Assembly: GCF_017426705.2 (NCBI RefSeq)
Contig: NZ_CP147251.1
Span: forward strand, 3,074,501-3,138,500
Origin: Enterococcus sp. DIV2402
Lineage (GTDB): Bacteria > Bacillota > Bacilli > Lactobacillales > Enterococcaceae
Direction of reading: 5' to 3'
Length of the DNA: 64,000 nt
Shown here: in pieces, positions 37,124-46,208 of the stretch
Numbering within the stretch: position 1 is the stretch's first letter
How the letters are laid out: every line of letters begins with the position of its first letter
Program-made: the position numbers and the translations under genes
The notes under the pieces: model-generated
Databases searched by the model: none
Seen by the model: only the letters and a program-made list of their open reading frames with translations
Told to the model about the DNA's origin: nothing

Positions 37124-39166
37124 ATGAAAAAGCAAAAAAGTATCGGTACCCTAATTCTAAGTGTCTTAGTGTTGCTTGCTCTAATTCCTGTATTGGCAAT
37201 GTTATTTAGCTCATTTGCTCTTACTACCAATATCATGGAAAAACGTAATGATATAACCAAAGAAAGTGCGACTCGTGCAGTAATGACTGAAAAAGAGAAT
37301 CTTGTCGCAAATGCTGAATCACGTTTTAACAGTTTTGCTGAGAATGATTTTTTCAAAAAAGATTTTAATATGACAGAAATTCGTTCTGCAATTGATTTTG
37401 CAGTAAATGGTGATCTTCAAATTAAATCCATTATTTTTGCAACACCAGATAATAAATTTGTATCCAACGTAAATATCCCAGCAGATTTCCAAGCACCTGA
37501 AAGACCTTGGTTTAAAGAAGCTGTTGCGAACAATGGAAAAGCAAGTTGGTCTACCCCTTATCAAGATGTAGTAACCAAAGAATTTGTTAATGCCTTTTCA
37601 AAGGTTATCACGAATGATAATGGTGATTGGGGTGTTCTTAGTCTAGAAGTGTCTTATGAAAGCGTCAATAAATTAATCCAAGATTTACGAATTGGACGCA
37701 CCGGACAAGTTTCGCTTATTACGAGTGAAGGCGTGATTATTGCCGATCTTGAACCAGAACGCGTAGGTGTCGATGTTTCTGACAATGATGTCTTTACCAA
37801 GATGAAAGAAGCCGCTAAGTCAACAGGTAACATTTCTTATCGTGACGGTGATGTCTCAAGCATTTATTTTGATAAAGGTTCTGATCCTGAATCGAAAACT
37901 TGGGCGTTTGCTACTCTTCGTTCAACCGAATACAATGAGGAAAAAAATTCATTATTGACTTCTTCAGCAATTATTGCAGTTATTCTCCTAGTCATTGTGT
38001 TTTTATTCTCTTATTTCGTACGAAATATCATTAAAAATATTATTTTAGTATTTGTTGAGTTATTTGATGAAATAAAAAATGGCATCTATCGTCCCATTCC
38101 TAAAAAGAAAAAGAATGGTTTAAGCTTTAATATTGCGGCTAGTGCAAAAAATTATGTCTATCCTAATCCACAAGGAAATGAAATTCACCGAATGGCAGAT
38201 AGTTACAATGAAATGATTAAGAGTACAGGTCGTTTATTAACAAATACAAAAAAACAAAGTGATGTTGTAGCAACAATGGCAGATTCTTTATTAGAACTTT
38301 CTCAACAAACAAGTTCTGCAACTAGTGAAGTGACTGAAACCATTACTGGTATTGCAGAAGTAACAGGTACACAAGCACAGGAAACTGAGCACAGTGTTAG
38401 TCAAATGCAAAAACTTTCAGATGTTGTTCAAGAATTGACTAATAATGTTACTACGATGAATGAACAGTCTCATGAATCCACACAAATTAATCAACAAAGT
38501 ATGGATGTGATGGGTGCTGTTAACTCAAGTTGGCAACAGGAACTTGCACAAATGAGTAATTTGGTAAACGGAATGAATACCATGAATCAAAGTATTCAAG
38601 CGATTAATCAAATTATTAATGTCATTAACGATATCTCTTATCAAACAAATCTATTAGCTTTAAATGCCTCAATTGAAGCCGCTCGTGCGGGTGAATCTGG
38701 GAAAGGCTTCGCAGTCGTTGCTGCCGAAATTCGTCAATTAGCAGAGCAAAGCAAAAATTCTACGAAAGAAATTGAGACGATTATTTCAACAATTCAAAAC
38801 CAATCAACAGAGATGGTTGAACAAGCGTCACGTTCTCTAGACGGCGGTGAAACACAAACACGTTTGATTGAACAAGCGATTGTCTCGGCTGAAGAGGTCT
38901 TTAATCGAAATACCTTAATGATTCAAGGTATCCAAGAAATTGAACAATCCACCACTCGAATCGTTACTGTTCAAAATTCTGTTTTAGAAAATTTAGAAAG
39001 TATCTCAGCTTCCACAGAAGAAAATGCTGCAGGTACGCAAGAAGTTTCAGCCAACGCCGAAGAAGTTTTAGCAACAATGGAAGAATTTGTAGGACACGTC
39101 AGTGAATTACAAAGCATTTCAAATAATTTAAAAGATATTGTCAATACCTTAAAGATTCTTAACTAA
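37124..39166 (+). CDS. Methyl-accepting chemotaxis protein, copy 2
   Basis: A 680-aa paralogue of the preceding chemoreceptor with the same layout: helix near 10-30, Cache-type sensor ([40 protein letters not shown]), second helix near 277-302 and signalling tip at about 507-523. The cytoplasmic halves are nearly identical while the sensors differ, so the two probably detect different but related ligands. The start is the ATG at 37124 preceded by GAGGAAAG. The pair sits next to the fumarate reductase-like gene, hinting at sensing of carboxylates or redox acceptors, which is inference. Confidence 0.9.
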   Translation: MKKQKSIGTLILSVLVLLALIPVLAMLFSSFALTTNIMEKRNDITKESATRAVMTEKENLVANAESRFNSFAENDFFKKDFNMTEIRSAIDFAVNGDLQIKSIIFATPDNKFVSNVNIPADFQAPERPWFKEAVANNGKASWSTPYQDVVTKEFVNAFSKVITNDNGDWGVLSLEVSYESVNKLIQDLRIGRTGQVSLITSEGVIIADLEPERVGVDVSDNDVFTKMKEAAKSTGNISYRDGDVSSIYFDKGSDPESKTWAFATLRSTEYNEEKNSLLTSSAIIAVILLVIVFLFSYFVRNIIKNIILVFVELFDEIKNGIYRPIPKKKKNGLSFNIAASAKNYVYPNPQGNEIHRMADSYNEMIKSTGRLLTNTKKQSDVVATMADSLLELSQQTSSATSEVTETITGIAEVTGTQAQETEHSVSQMQKLSDVVQELTNNVTTMNEQSHESTQINQQSMDVMGAVNSSWQQELAQMSNLVNGMNTMNQSIQAINQIINVINDISYQTNLLALNASIEAARAGESGKGFAVVAAEIRQLAEQSKNSTKEIETIISTIQNQSTEMVEQASRSLDGGETQTRLIEQAIVSAEEVFNRNTLMIQGIQEIEQSTTRIVTVQNSVLENLESISASTEENAAGTQEVSANAEEVLATMEEFVGHVSELQSISNNLKDIVNTLKILN

Positions 39167-39168
39167 AC

Positions 39169-39218
39169 AAAAGCACCTCCCGCCTAAGTTTGTTCACTTA
39201 GGCGGGAGGTGCTTTTTT
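39169..39218. terminator. Strong bidirectional terminator
   Basis: A 21-bp perfect stem starting AAAAGCACCTCCCG with a 6-base loop, T run at one side and A run at the other, between convergent genes. Confidence 0.95.
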
Positions 39219-40536
39219 AATGATAGTTACGTTGCAAGTAATAAAAGACTGGCACGCCAATTGCCGTAATGCCAATTCCGGTAATGACTAACATTGGCGT
39301 TGTAATGGTTGTCATCACTAAGATAAATCCTCCGCCCACGATTGCAATTAACGGTGTAATCGGATATAACGGTACTTTGTAAGGTCGAGGCATTTCTGGA
39401 AAACGACGACGTAATAAAAAGACCGCAATAAAAATTAAAATACTGAAAAACCACATAACGAAAACCAACATATCTGTTAACAAATCGAATGTTCCGATAC
39501 TCATCATCACACAGGCAATGACTAATTGGAATAACGCAGCCACATAAGGAATTGTTGTATTTTTTGACAATTTTTTCATTTGTTTGCTAAATAAAAATTC
39601 ATCTTTCAAAGCTAACGCATAAGGGACACGAATTCCGGTCATTGTATAACCATTCAATGCTCCATAAACTGAAATTAAAATGCCGATTGTAACGATTTTT
39701 CCACCGATATTGCCAAAAAGTACAGTTGCGACTTCTGAAGAAGAATTTAAATTACCAGCGATTTGATCGATTGGCAAGGTCTTCAAGAATACTAAGTTAA
39801 TTACCCAATAAATCAATGTAACAAAACTCAATCCAAAGATGATGGCTTTTGGTAAGTCTCTTTCCGGACGTTTCATTTCACCTGCAACAGTTCCTACGTT
39901 TAGCCAGCCATCGTAAGCAAACAACGTCGCTAACAAGGCGGCACTAAAGCCTGCTGCCCACGATTTATCCGTACCACCAATTGAAATATCAACAATGGAC
40001 ACATCCACTTTCCCAGGCATCAATAAACCTGCCACAATAATAACAGCAATAGGAATCAATTTGACGATTAACGTCACCGATTGAACATTGGCTGCAATTT
40101 TTGTTCCCAATAAATTAATTCCTGTCACACTGCACGCAGTTAAAATGGATAAAGGCAATAACCATTGTGTATCCAAATGAAATAAATTCAAACATTGTGT
40201 TGCGAAAATAATACTTAGAGCGGCAATATTAGCTGGGAAATAAATAATACTTTGCGCCCAACCTAATAAAAATGAGGGCAACTTTCCATAAGCGATTTCG
40301 ATATATTTAATCGGTCCACCTGTTTCAGGAATTGCTGTAGCTAACTCGGCTACGGTTAATCCTCCACAAATTGTTAAAAAGCCTGCTAATAACCAAGCAA
40401 ATAAGGTTAAACCGGCTGACTGCGTTTGTGAGACTACGGCGGCAGCTTTAAAGAAGACGCCCGCGCCGATGACCGTTCCCATAACGGTTGACAAGGCACC
40501 AATTAACGAAATTTCTTTTTTTAATTGTTTTGGCAA
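39217..40536 (-). CDS. APC-family amino acid permease
   Basis: A 439-aa transporter with about 12 membrane helices. The family signature is at the N-terminus (ISLIGALSTVMGTVIGAGVFF), followed by AELATAIPETGGPIKYIE and AYDGWLNVGTVAGEMKRPERDLPKAI, as in SteT-like serine/threonine and related L-amino acid exchangers. Substrate cannot be read from sequence. The start codon is TTG, with GTGGAG 7 bases upstream; no ATG lies near. Transcribed alone and converging on the chemoreceptors. Confidence 0.88.
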   Translation of the reverse strand: MPKQLKKEISLIGALSTVMGTVIGAGVFFKAAAVVSQTQSAGLTLFAWLLAGFLTICGGLTVAELATAIPETGGPIKYIEIAYGKLPSFLLGWAQSIIYFPANIAALSIIFATQCLNLFHLDTQWLLPLSILTACSVTGINLLGTKIAANVQSVTLIVKLIPIAVIIVAGLLMPGKVDVSIVDISIGGTDKSWAAGFSAALLATLFAYDGWLNVGTVAGEMKRPERDLPKAIIFGLSFVTLIYWVINLVFLKTLPIDQIAGNLNSSSEVATVLFGNIGGKIVTIGILISVYGALNGYTMTGIRVPYALALKDEFLFSKQMKKLSKNTTIPYVAALFQLVIACVMMSIGTFDLLTDMLVFVMWFFSILIFIAVFLLRRRFPEMPRPYKVPLYPITPLIAIVGGGFILVMTTITTPMLVITGIGITAIGVPVFYYLQRNYH

Positions 40537-40610
40537 ACAATCACTCCACTTTCTATTTTTTAGATAGACCGATTATACTGATATTTTCATGAAATTACCA
40601 TCTAAAAACG

Positions 40611-40636
40611 AAAAAAAAGCGCCTCTTGCGCTCTTT
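40611..40636 (-). terminator. Terminator of the aldo/keto reductase gene
   Basis: AGCGC/GCGCT hairpin with extended A-T pairing and eight T on the minus strand. Confidence 0.8.
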
Positions 40637-40640
40637 TCTC

Positions 40641-41474
40641 TTAAAACTCTTCATAAGTAGCTGGATTTTGCTGTTTTAAACGGCCTTCTTCTTTCGTTAA
40701 TGATGCAATTAATGCTATATCTTCATGCAACAACTCAAAATCGAAAATGGCTAAATTATTTTTTTGACGAGCGATATGCGAGGCTTTCGGAATTGGTAAT
40801 ACACCTAACTGTACGTGCCAACGCAAAATGATTTGTGGAATAGTCTTGCCATAGCGAACAGCAATCTCATTCAATATAGGATGTTGTAAGATTTCTGTCG
40901 CACGCCCAAGTGGACTCCAAGCTTCTGTAATTATTTGTTTCGACTGATTATACTGACGTTGACTTTCCTGATTGAAGTTCGGATGCAATTCCACTTGATT
41001 GATGACAGGTAGAACACCAGTCTCTGCTTCTAAACGATCAATGTGTTCAGGTAAAAAATTGCTAACACCAATCGAACGAATCAAGCCAGTTTTTTGTGCA
41101 TCAATTAATGCTTGCCACGCTTCCACATAGTGATTTTGAATGGGATTGGGCCAATGAATGAGATACAAGTCGATATAGTCTAAATTCAAACGTGCTACGG
41201 ATTCTTCAATAGTCACCAATGCTTCTTGATAAAGATGATGTCTTCCTGGTAGTTTGGAGGCAACGGTAATTTGGTCGCGTGGAACACTGCTATTTTTAAT
41301 CGCTCGTCCCACCGCTCCTTCATTTTCATAATTAAAGGCCGTATCAATTAAGCGATAACCTACCGTTAGCGCTTGTTCTATGACACGTGTTCCATACGAA
41401 CCATTCAAACTATACGTGCCAAACCCAATCTTTGGAATTTGAAATCCATCAGATAATTCATAGAATTCTTGCAT
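40641..41474 (-). CDS. Aldo/keto reductase
   Basis: A 277-aa NADPH-dependent TIM-barrel oxidoreductase. The catalytic tetrad is visible: Asp in LIDTAFNYENE, Tyr in the same motif, Lys in VASKLPG and His in YLIHWPNP. The coenzyme loop is in the usual C-terminal position (LPIPKASHIARQKNN). It resembles the YtbE/YvgN group acting on methylglyoxal and other aldehydes. The start is the ATG at 41474 after GAGGAGGGG; a longer in-frame extension upstream contains no family sequence. Confidence 0.92.
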   Translation of the reverse strand: MQEFYELSDGFQIPKIGFGTYSLNGSYGTRVIEQALTVGYRLIDTAFNYENEGAVGRAIKNSSVPRDQITVASKLPGRHHLYQEALVTIEESVARLNLDYIDLYLIHWPNPIQNHYVEAWQALIDAQKTGLIRSIGVSNFLPEHIDRLEAETGVLPVINQVELHPNFNQESQRQYNQSKQIITEAWSPLGRATEILQHPILNEIAVRYGKTIPQIILRWHVQLGVLPIPKASHIARQKNNLAIFDFELLHEDIALIASLTKEEGRLKQQNPATYEEF

Positions 41475-41581
41475 ATTTTTTCCCCTCCTCTTATTTAAAA
41501 GGATAACATAACATATCCAAAAATCGCCACTAGCGAAATTGCTTAAATTGTGGTACTGTTTGAAAAAAAGGAGGCTCTTGC

Positions 41582-42364
41582 ATGAACTATTATGACCAGC
41601 ATTTACACACGTTTTTATCGTTTGACTCAGAGGAACAATTTGAAAACTATCTGGGTAACAAACCTGAATTTTTTGTAGCAACCGACCACTTTGACTTAGA
41701 AAATGCCGGTACAGGTTTCAAAGATGATATTCCTGATTATGCGATTTTAACGAAAAAATTAGCCGAATTAAATGAACAATATGACACTACATTTTTACGC
41801 GGTATTGAATTAGGCGTTGTTCCTGGTCAAGAAGCGAAAATTCAAGACTATCTTGCTAGCCATACGTATGATTTAAAACTATTGAGTATTCACCAAAACG
41901 GCAAATTTGATTACATGGATGATATTGTTTTAACCAAAGATAAATTTGCGGTGGCAAAAATGTACTTTGACCAAATGGCAGAAGTATTAGAGTCTTTTCC
42001 AGACGGACATATCCTCACGCACTTCGAATATGGCTTACGCCGTTTTGACTTTACACCAGAAGAATTAGAAAGTCGTTTTGAGAAAGAATTGATTAGTATC
42101 TTCAAAAAAGTGATTCAACGTGAATTGGCGATGGAAATTAACGCCAAAAGTTTTGGACGCTATCAAAACGAAGTACTCTATCGTTATGCGATTCCTTTGT
42201 ATCAAAGTCTAGGCGGGAAATTATTTACGCTTGGATCAGATGCCCATGTGGCAGAAGATTATCGTCTCTTATTCCCAGAAATGGCCAACTTATTGCGCGA
42301 ATTTGACGTCAAACAATTAGTAGTCTTCCAAGGCAACGACCGTTTTTACACTGACTTACCTTAA
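41582..42364 (+). CDS. PHP-domain phosphoesterase (histidinol-phosphatase-like)
   Basis: A 260-aa protein of the PHP metallohydrolase family. Metal-binding motifs are DQHLHTFLSFD at the start, TDHFD, RGIELGV, LSIHQNG, THFEYG and GSDAHVAEDY near the end. It is close to HisK-type histidinol phosphatases, but no histidine-pathway genes are nearby, so the substrate may differ. Start has AAAGGAGG just upstream. Confidence 0.88.
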   Translation: MNYYDQHLHTFLSFDSEEQFENYLGNKPEFFVATDHFDLENAGTGFKDDIPDYAILTKKLAELNEQYDTTFLRGIELGVVPGQEAKIQDYLASHTYDLKLLSIHQNGKFDYMDDIVLTKDKFAVAKMYFDQMAEVLESFPDGHILTHFEYGLRRFDFTPEELESRFEKELISIFKKVIQRELAMEINAKSFGRYQNEVLYRYAIPLYQSLGGKLFTLGSDAHVAEDYRLLFPEMANLLREFDVKQLVVFQGNDRFYTDLP

Positions 42365-42365
42365 A

Positions 42366-42400
42366 AAATTCCCAGCAAAGATATTCTCTGCTGGGAATTT
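42366..42400. terminator. Bidirectional terminator
   Basis: AAATTCCCAGCA pairs with TGCTGGGAATTT with an 11-base loop between the PHP gene and the convergent 47-aa gene. Confidence 0.88.
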
Positions 42401-42401
42401 A

Positions 42402-42545
42402 TTATTTTTCTTCTTCTTTTTTCTTCGGTTCAATTACTTTGTTTTTGACTGCCTCTTTCTGCGCCTCTTTAAAAATCTTCTCTTTTTCTGACTTGTACGA
42501 GTGCTGACGTTCGGCATAAACTTTTTCTTTGGTTTTGTCGGTCAT
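42402..42545 (-). CDS. 47-aa highly charged small protein
   Basis: An ATG with GGGAGAG 6 bases upstream opens a 47-codon frame rich in Lys and Glu (MTDKTKEKVYAERQ at the start and PKKKEEEK at the end). The composition predicts one long amphipathic helix with no membrane segment. It ends beside a strong terminator that can serve it. Good initiation signals and isolation between terminators support a real gene, but I recognise no family. Confidence 0.65.
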   Translation of the reverse strand: MTDKTKEKVYAERQHSYKSEKEKIFKEAQKEAVKNKVIEPKKKEEEK

Positions 42546-42731
42546 ATGAATCTCTCCCTTATCAGATTTATACAAGTACTTACCTTTGTATAATTTAATT
42601 ATAAAAAAGAACCAGCCATTTGTAAAATCTAAGGCTACTTAATTGAACGAATCTTCTTTTTCTTTCATTATTTATAAAAAAACATATCTTTTATTTTGAT
42701 GGCAAAACGCCCTCTAAAGATTAAAAAATAG

Positions 42732-42761
42732 TTAGATTTCAAAAAGATAATATGCTATGAT
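42732..42761 (+). promoter_or_regulatory. Candidate promoter of the ATP-grasp/esterase pair
   Basis: -35 TTAGAT (42732-42737), 18-bp spacer, -10 TATGAT (42756-42761), about 30 bp before the ATP-grasp gene. Confidence 0.4.
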
Positions 42762-42791
42762 TAACAATAAAAACAATAAAAGGTGATCTAT

Positions 42792-43970
42792 ATGGAAAAC
42801 AAATTAAATTTCGTGATGATTTCACCGCACTTTCCAGATAACTTTGCTACTTTTGCACCACGTCTACAAGAAACTGGTTTTAATACTCTTGGAATTGCGG
42901 ATGTCCCTTATGAACAATTATCTCAAACGTTAAAAAACTCGCTCACCGATTATTATCGGGTAGACAACATGGAAGATTACAATCAGGTCTATCGTGCCGT
43001 TGCGTATTTTGCTCATAAATATGGTCGAATTCATCGCATCGAATCCCACAATGAACATTGGTTAGAACTCGATGCGCGTCTACGAACAGATTTTAATGTT
43101 TTTGGCTATAAAGAAAATGATTTAGATGCCATTAAACATAAATCTGCAATGAAAGAAGTTTTTCGAAGTATTGGATTACCTGTGGCAAACGGTCGCGTTT
43201 TTTATGAACGAGCAGACGGTTTTGAATTAGCCAACGAATTAAACTTCCCAGTTATCATTAAACCAGATAGTGGTGTAGGTGCTGGCGATACGTACAAAAT
43301 TAACAATGAAGATGAATTAGCACACTTCTTTGACATTCGTCATCCAGAAGTAACTTATATCATGGAAGAATTTATTCCAGGCGATATCGTCACATTTGAC
43401 GGACTAGTGGATCACGATGGAAATATTGTTTATCATTCAAGCTTACTCTACAATGTCGCTGTATTGGAAACTGTTGAAAACAACGACGATATGTATTTCT
43501 ATTTATCTCGTGAAGTTCCAGAAGATTTATACGAAATGGGTGCTAAAATGGTTCAAGCTTTCAATGCAAAAGAACGCTTTTTCCACTTTGAATTTTTCCG
43601 AATTGCGGATGGTTCACTGTTGCCATTAGAAGTAAATCTGCGTCCACCAGGTGGTGCAACCATTGATATGTTCAACTACGGCAATGATATTGATATCTTT
43701 AAAGAATATGCAAATGTCGTAAAAGACAATAAATTCTACACAGCTGTTGAACGCCCGTATTACTGTGGGTATGTTTCAAGACAATATAAAACGCATAACT
43801 ACGTTCATTCAAACGATGACATTCGTAACTATTTAGGCGACAACCTAATTAATATCCAAACGATTCCTGGCATTTTTGCTGCAATTATGGGTGATGAAGG
43901 CTATCTCGTTCGTACACCATCTGAAGAACAGTTATTCGAATATTTCGCATTTATTCGTGAAAAATACTAG
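42792..43970 (+). CDS. ATP-grasp domain protein
   Basis: A 392-aa soluble enzyme with ATP-grasp features: FPVIIKPDSGVGAGDTYKI (nucleotide-binding strand and flexible loop), EEFIPGDIVTFDG, and the metal-binding LLPLEVNLRPPGGATIDM. An N-terminal segment of about 110 residues precedes it. ATP-grasp ligases join a carboxylate to an amine or thiol through an acyl-phosphate. Start at the ATG at 42792 following AGGTGATC. It is followed after 10 bp by an esterase gene, with which it forms a two-gene operon; the joint substrate is unknown. Confidence 0.85.
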   Translation: MENKLNFVMISPHFPDNFATFAPRLQETGFNTLGIADVPYEQLSQTLKNSLTDYYRVDNMEDYNQVYRAVAYFAHKYGRIHRIESHNEHWLELDARLRTDFNVFGYKENDLDAIKHKSAMKEVFRSIGLPVANGRVFYERADGFELANELNFPVIIKPDSGVGAGDTYKINNEDELAHFFDIRHPEVTYIMEEFIPGDIVTFDGLVDHDGNIVYHSSLLYNVAVLETVENNDDMYFYLSREVPEDLYEMGAKMVQAFNAKERFFHFEFFRIADGSLLPLEVNLRPPGGATIDMFNYGNDIDIFKEYANVVKDNKFYTAVERPYYCGYVSRQYKTHNYVHSNDDIRNYLGDNLINIQTIPGIFAAIMGDEGYLVRTPSEEQLFEYFAFIREKY

Positions 43971-43980
43971 GAGGTTTTTT

Positions 43981-44733
43981 ATGCACTTTGAAAGAAGAAG
44001 TCATTACAGCGGACATTTAAACCGCGAAATGCATTTTAATGTTTATGGACATGCAGGGAAACCTGTCATCGTCTTTCCCTCATCTGGCGGTAGTCAAAAT
44101 GAATTTGCTGATTTCGGAATGATTGAAGCTTGTCGTTCATTTATTGACCGCGGATTGATTAAATTCTATACTCCAGATTCATTAGATAATGAATCATGGT
44201 TAGCAACAAGTCGTAGTCCACATGATATTGGGGAAACACATAATCAATACGATCGTTACATTGTTGAAGAATTAGTCCCATTAATTCGTTATGAATCCAA
44301 TTGGGGCGGCGCTATGATTGCTACTGGTTGTAGCATGGGTGGTTTCCACACAGCTAACTTTGCATTACGCCATCCAGATATTTTTGATATTAGTATTGCT
44401 TTAAGTGGTGTTTATGATGCCCGTTTCTTTACGGGTGATTTTTATGGTGATCAAGCCGTTTACTTTAATTCACCGGTTGATTATTTAAAAAATATGGAAG
44501 ACAATTGGTTCCTAGAGCGCTACCGTCAAAACACTTTTATTGTCTGTGTTGGTCAAGGTGATTGGGAAGGTCCCCATATTTTAGCCACTCGTGAATTACA
44601 ACATATTTTTGAAAGCAAACGAATTCCTGGTTGGTTTGATTATTGGGGACATGATATTCCTCATGATTGGGATGCTTGGCGTGATCAACTGCCCTACTTC
44701 TTTGGTGCATTGGAACGACAAGGAAAAATTTAG
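43981..44733 (+). CDS. Esterase-family alpha/beta hydrolase
   Basis: A 250-aa cytoplasmic alpha/beta hydrolase of the esterase D/putative esterase family. The nucleophile elbow is GCSMGGFHT (usual GxSxGG), with an acidic residue and His in YWGHDIPHDWDAW near the end. Start is the ATG at 43981 after AGGAGG; the longer in-frame region upstream overlaps the ATP-grasp gene. A second, divergent esterase of the same superfamily lies at 47.4-48.2 kb. Pairing with an ATP-grasp enzyme suggests action on the same small molecule. Confidence 0.85.
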   Translation: MHFERRSHYSGHLNREMHFNVYGHAGKPVIVFPSSGGSQNEFADFGMIEACRSFIDRGLIKFYTPDSLDNESWLATSRSPHDIGETHNQYDRYIVEELVPLIRYESNWGGAMIATGCSMGGFHTANFALRHPDIFDISIALSGVYDARFFTGDFYGDQAVYFNSPVDYLKNMEDNWFLERYRQNTFIVCVGQGDWEGPHILATRELQHIFESKRIPGWFDYWGHDIPHDWDAWRDQLPYFFGALERQGKI

Positions 44734-44740
44734 TTAATTG

Positions 44741-44776
44741 AAAGAAGCATGAGCTAATCAGCCATGCTTCTTTTTT
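44741..44776. terminator. Bidirectional terminator
   Basis: AAAGAAGCATG and CATGCTTCTTT form an 11-bp stem between the convergent esterase and TetR genes, with T runs in both directions. Confidence 0.88.
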
Positions 44777-45338
44777 AACGGAAAAACTCCTTAGGAACAA
44801 TTGCATCTAAAATATTCATCATTTCCTCTGGGGATTCTTGTTGCCCACGATTAATCCACTCTTGCATGACACTAAACGCCGCATTGCTGTAATAAATCAC
44901 AAAATAATGTTCTTCTAAAGGCGTAAGGGTCTCCCCTTTTAATTGTTTCACTAAGTATTTTTTCCCATACTGTTGTAAAACGTTCCGAATATCATTTTGT
45001 ACAGCTAAAGAACCATTCGTTGAAAGCAATAAGGCAATTAACTCGCCCTCTCCTTTCAAAAAATTTAAGGCTTCTAAGAAAAAATCGATGCGTTGGCCAT
45101 CAAGAGCGGTTTGAATTTGTGGAAAAAAATGATGCAAATAATTATTTTTTAGTTTTTGGATTAAATCGTTTTTATCTTGATAATGTAAATAAAACGCTCC
45201 GCGACTAATTTTAGCTTTCGTGATAATTTCTTTAACCGTAATTTCTCCTAAACTCTTCTCTTTCAATAATACGATAAGCGCCTGGGTAATTTTTTTTATC
45301 GTTCGTTGGACACGAACATCTAAAAAGGCTTCTTCCAT
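44775..45338 (-). CDS. TetR/AcrR-family transcriptional regulator
   Basis: A 187-aa repressor with the N-terminal TetR helix-turn-helix (IKKITQALIVLLKEKSLGEITVKEIITKAKISRGAFYLHYQDKNDLIQKL, residues about 13-62) and a variable C-terminal ligand-binding domain. It diverges from an ABC-2 exporter pair, and a perfect 19-bp palindrome lies in the shared promoter region, so it very likely represses that exporter. Inducer unknown. GGAGG precedes the start. Confidence 0.92.
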   Translation of the reverse strand: MEEAFLDVRVQRTIKKITQALIVLLKEKSLGEITVKEIITKAKISRGAFYLHYQDKNDLIQKLKNNYLHHFFPQIQTALDGQRIDFFLEALNFLKGEGELIALLLSTNGSLAVQNDIRNVLQQYGKKYLVKQLKGETLTPLEEHYFVIYYSNAAFSVMQEWINRGQQESPEEMMNILDAIVPKEFFR

Positions 45339-45447
45339 TGTTTCCTCCTAGCTAAATTTTACTAGACAATTTTAAGGCAAATGTTTACTATCTCGTTTTT
45401 TCAATTGTATTTCAAAAAAACTGGACTACAATATGAGTATACTTTTT

Positions 45448-45466
45448 ATTAGACACTGTGTCTAAT
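45448..45466. promoter_or_regulatory. TetR-type operator
   Basis: Perfect palindrome ATTAGACAC-T-GTGTCTAAT, 16 bp before the ABC ATPase start and downstream of a TTGTAT/TACAAT promoter-like pair. It is the obvious site for the divergent TetR protein. Confidence 0.75.
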
Positions 45467-45482
45467 TGAGGAGGAGAGAACA

Positions 45483-46208
45483 ATGCCAACCATTGAATTA
45501 ACACACGCAACCAAATCTTTTCAACAGTTTACTGCTTTAAATGATGTCTCTTTAACCGTCGAGGCAGGAACAATTCTTTGTTTAATTGGACCTAGTGGTG
45601 CGGGAAAATCAACGCTAGTCAAATGTTTGATGGGCATGGAAAAACTAACTCAAGGTACCAGTCGTGTCTTAGAAACTGCGATGCCCAATCGAACGATTTT
45701 GAAACGAATTGGTTACATGGCCCAAGAGGATGCACTTTATGAAGACTTAACAGGAAAAGAAAATCTCTACTTTTTTGGGCAAATGATGGGGTTAAAAAAA
45801 CAAGCGTTGAAACAAGCGTGTGACGAACAACTAGCTTTAATGAGACTGACCGACTTTCAGCATACAGTGGTCAAAAATTATTCAGGTGGCATGAAACGTC
45901 GTCTTTCGTTAGCAATTACGCTTTTAGCCGATCCGGATTTGTTAATTTTAGACGAACCTACTGTAGGAATTGATCCACGTTTGCGAGTGGAAATTTGGCA
46001 AAAGTTACGAGCTTTGGCGGATCAAGGAAAAAGTATTCTCGTTACAACACACGTGATGGATGAAGCAGAAAAATGTGACACACTTGGTTTAATTATTGAC
46101 AGTCAGTTATTTGCTTTAGGTACCCCGCAAGAATTAAAAGCCCAATTTCAGGCAACTACGATTGAAGAAGTCTTCTTGAAAGCTGAGGTGGAAAAACATG
46201 CGCTATAA
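45483..46208 (+). CDS. ABC exporter ATP-binding protein
   Basis: A 241-aa ATPase with Walker A GPSGAGKST, signature YSGGMKRRLSL, Walker B LLILDEPTVG and switch His in VTTHVMDEA. The sequence resembles the NatA/DrrA-like ATPases that power ABC-2 exporters. Its end overlaps the permease start by 11 bp. Controlled by the adjacent TetR protein by context. Confidence 0.92.
   Translation: MPTIELTHATKSFQQFTALNDVSLTVEAGTILCLIGPSGAGKSTLVKCLMGMEKLTQGTSRVLETAMPNRTILKRIGYMAQEDALYEDLTGKENLYFFGQMMGLKKQALKQACDEQLALMRLTDFQHTVVKNYSGGMKRRLSLAITLLADPDLLILDEPTVGIDPRLRVEIWQKLRALADQGKSILVTTHVMDEAEKCDTLGLIIDSQLFALGTPQELKAQFQATTIEEVFLKAEVEKHAL

Noticed and set aside
33255..39166. A complete extracellular electron transfer locus
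   Set aside because: Only the reductase-like lipoprotein is present; no Ndh2, EetA/B, DmkA, ApbE-like or PplA-like genes are found nearby.
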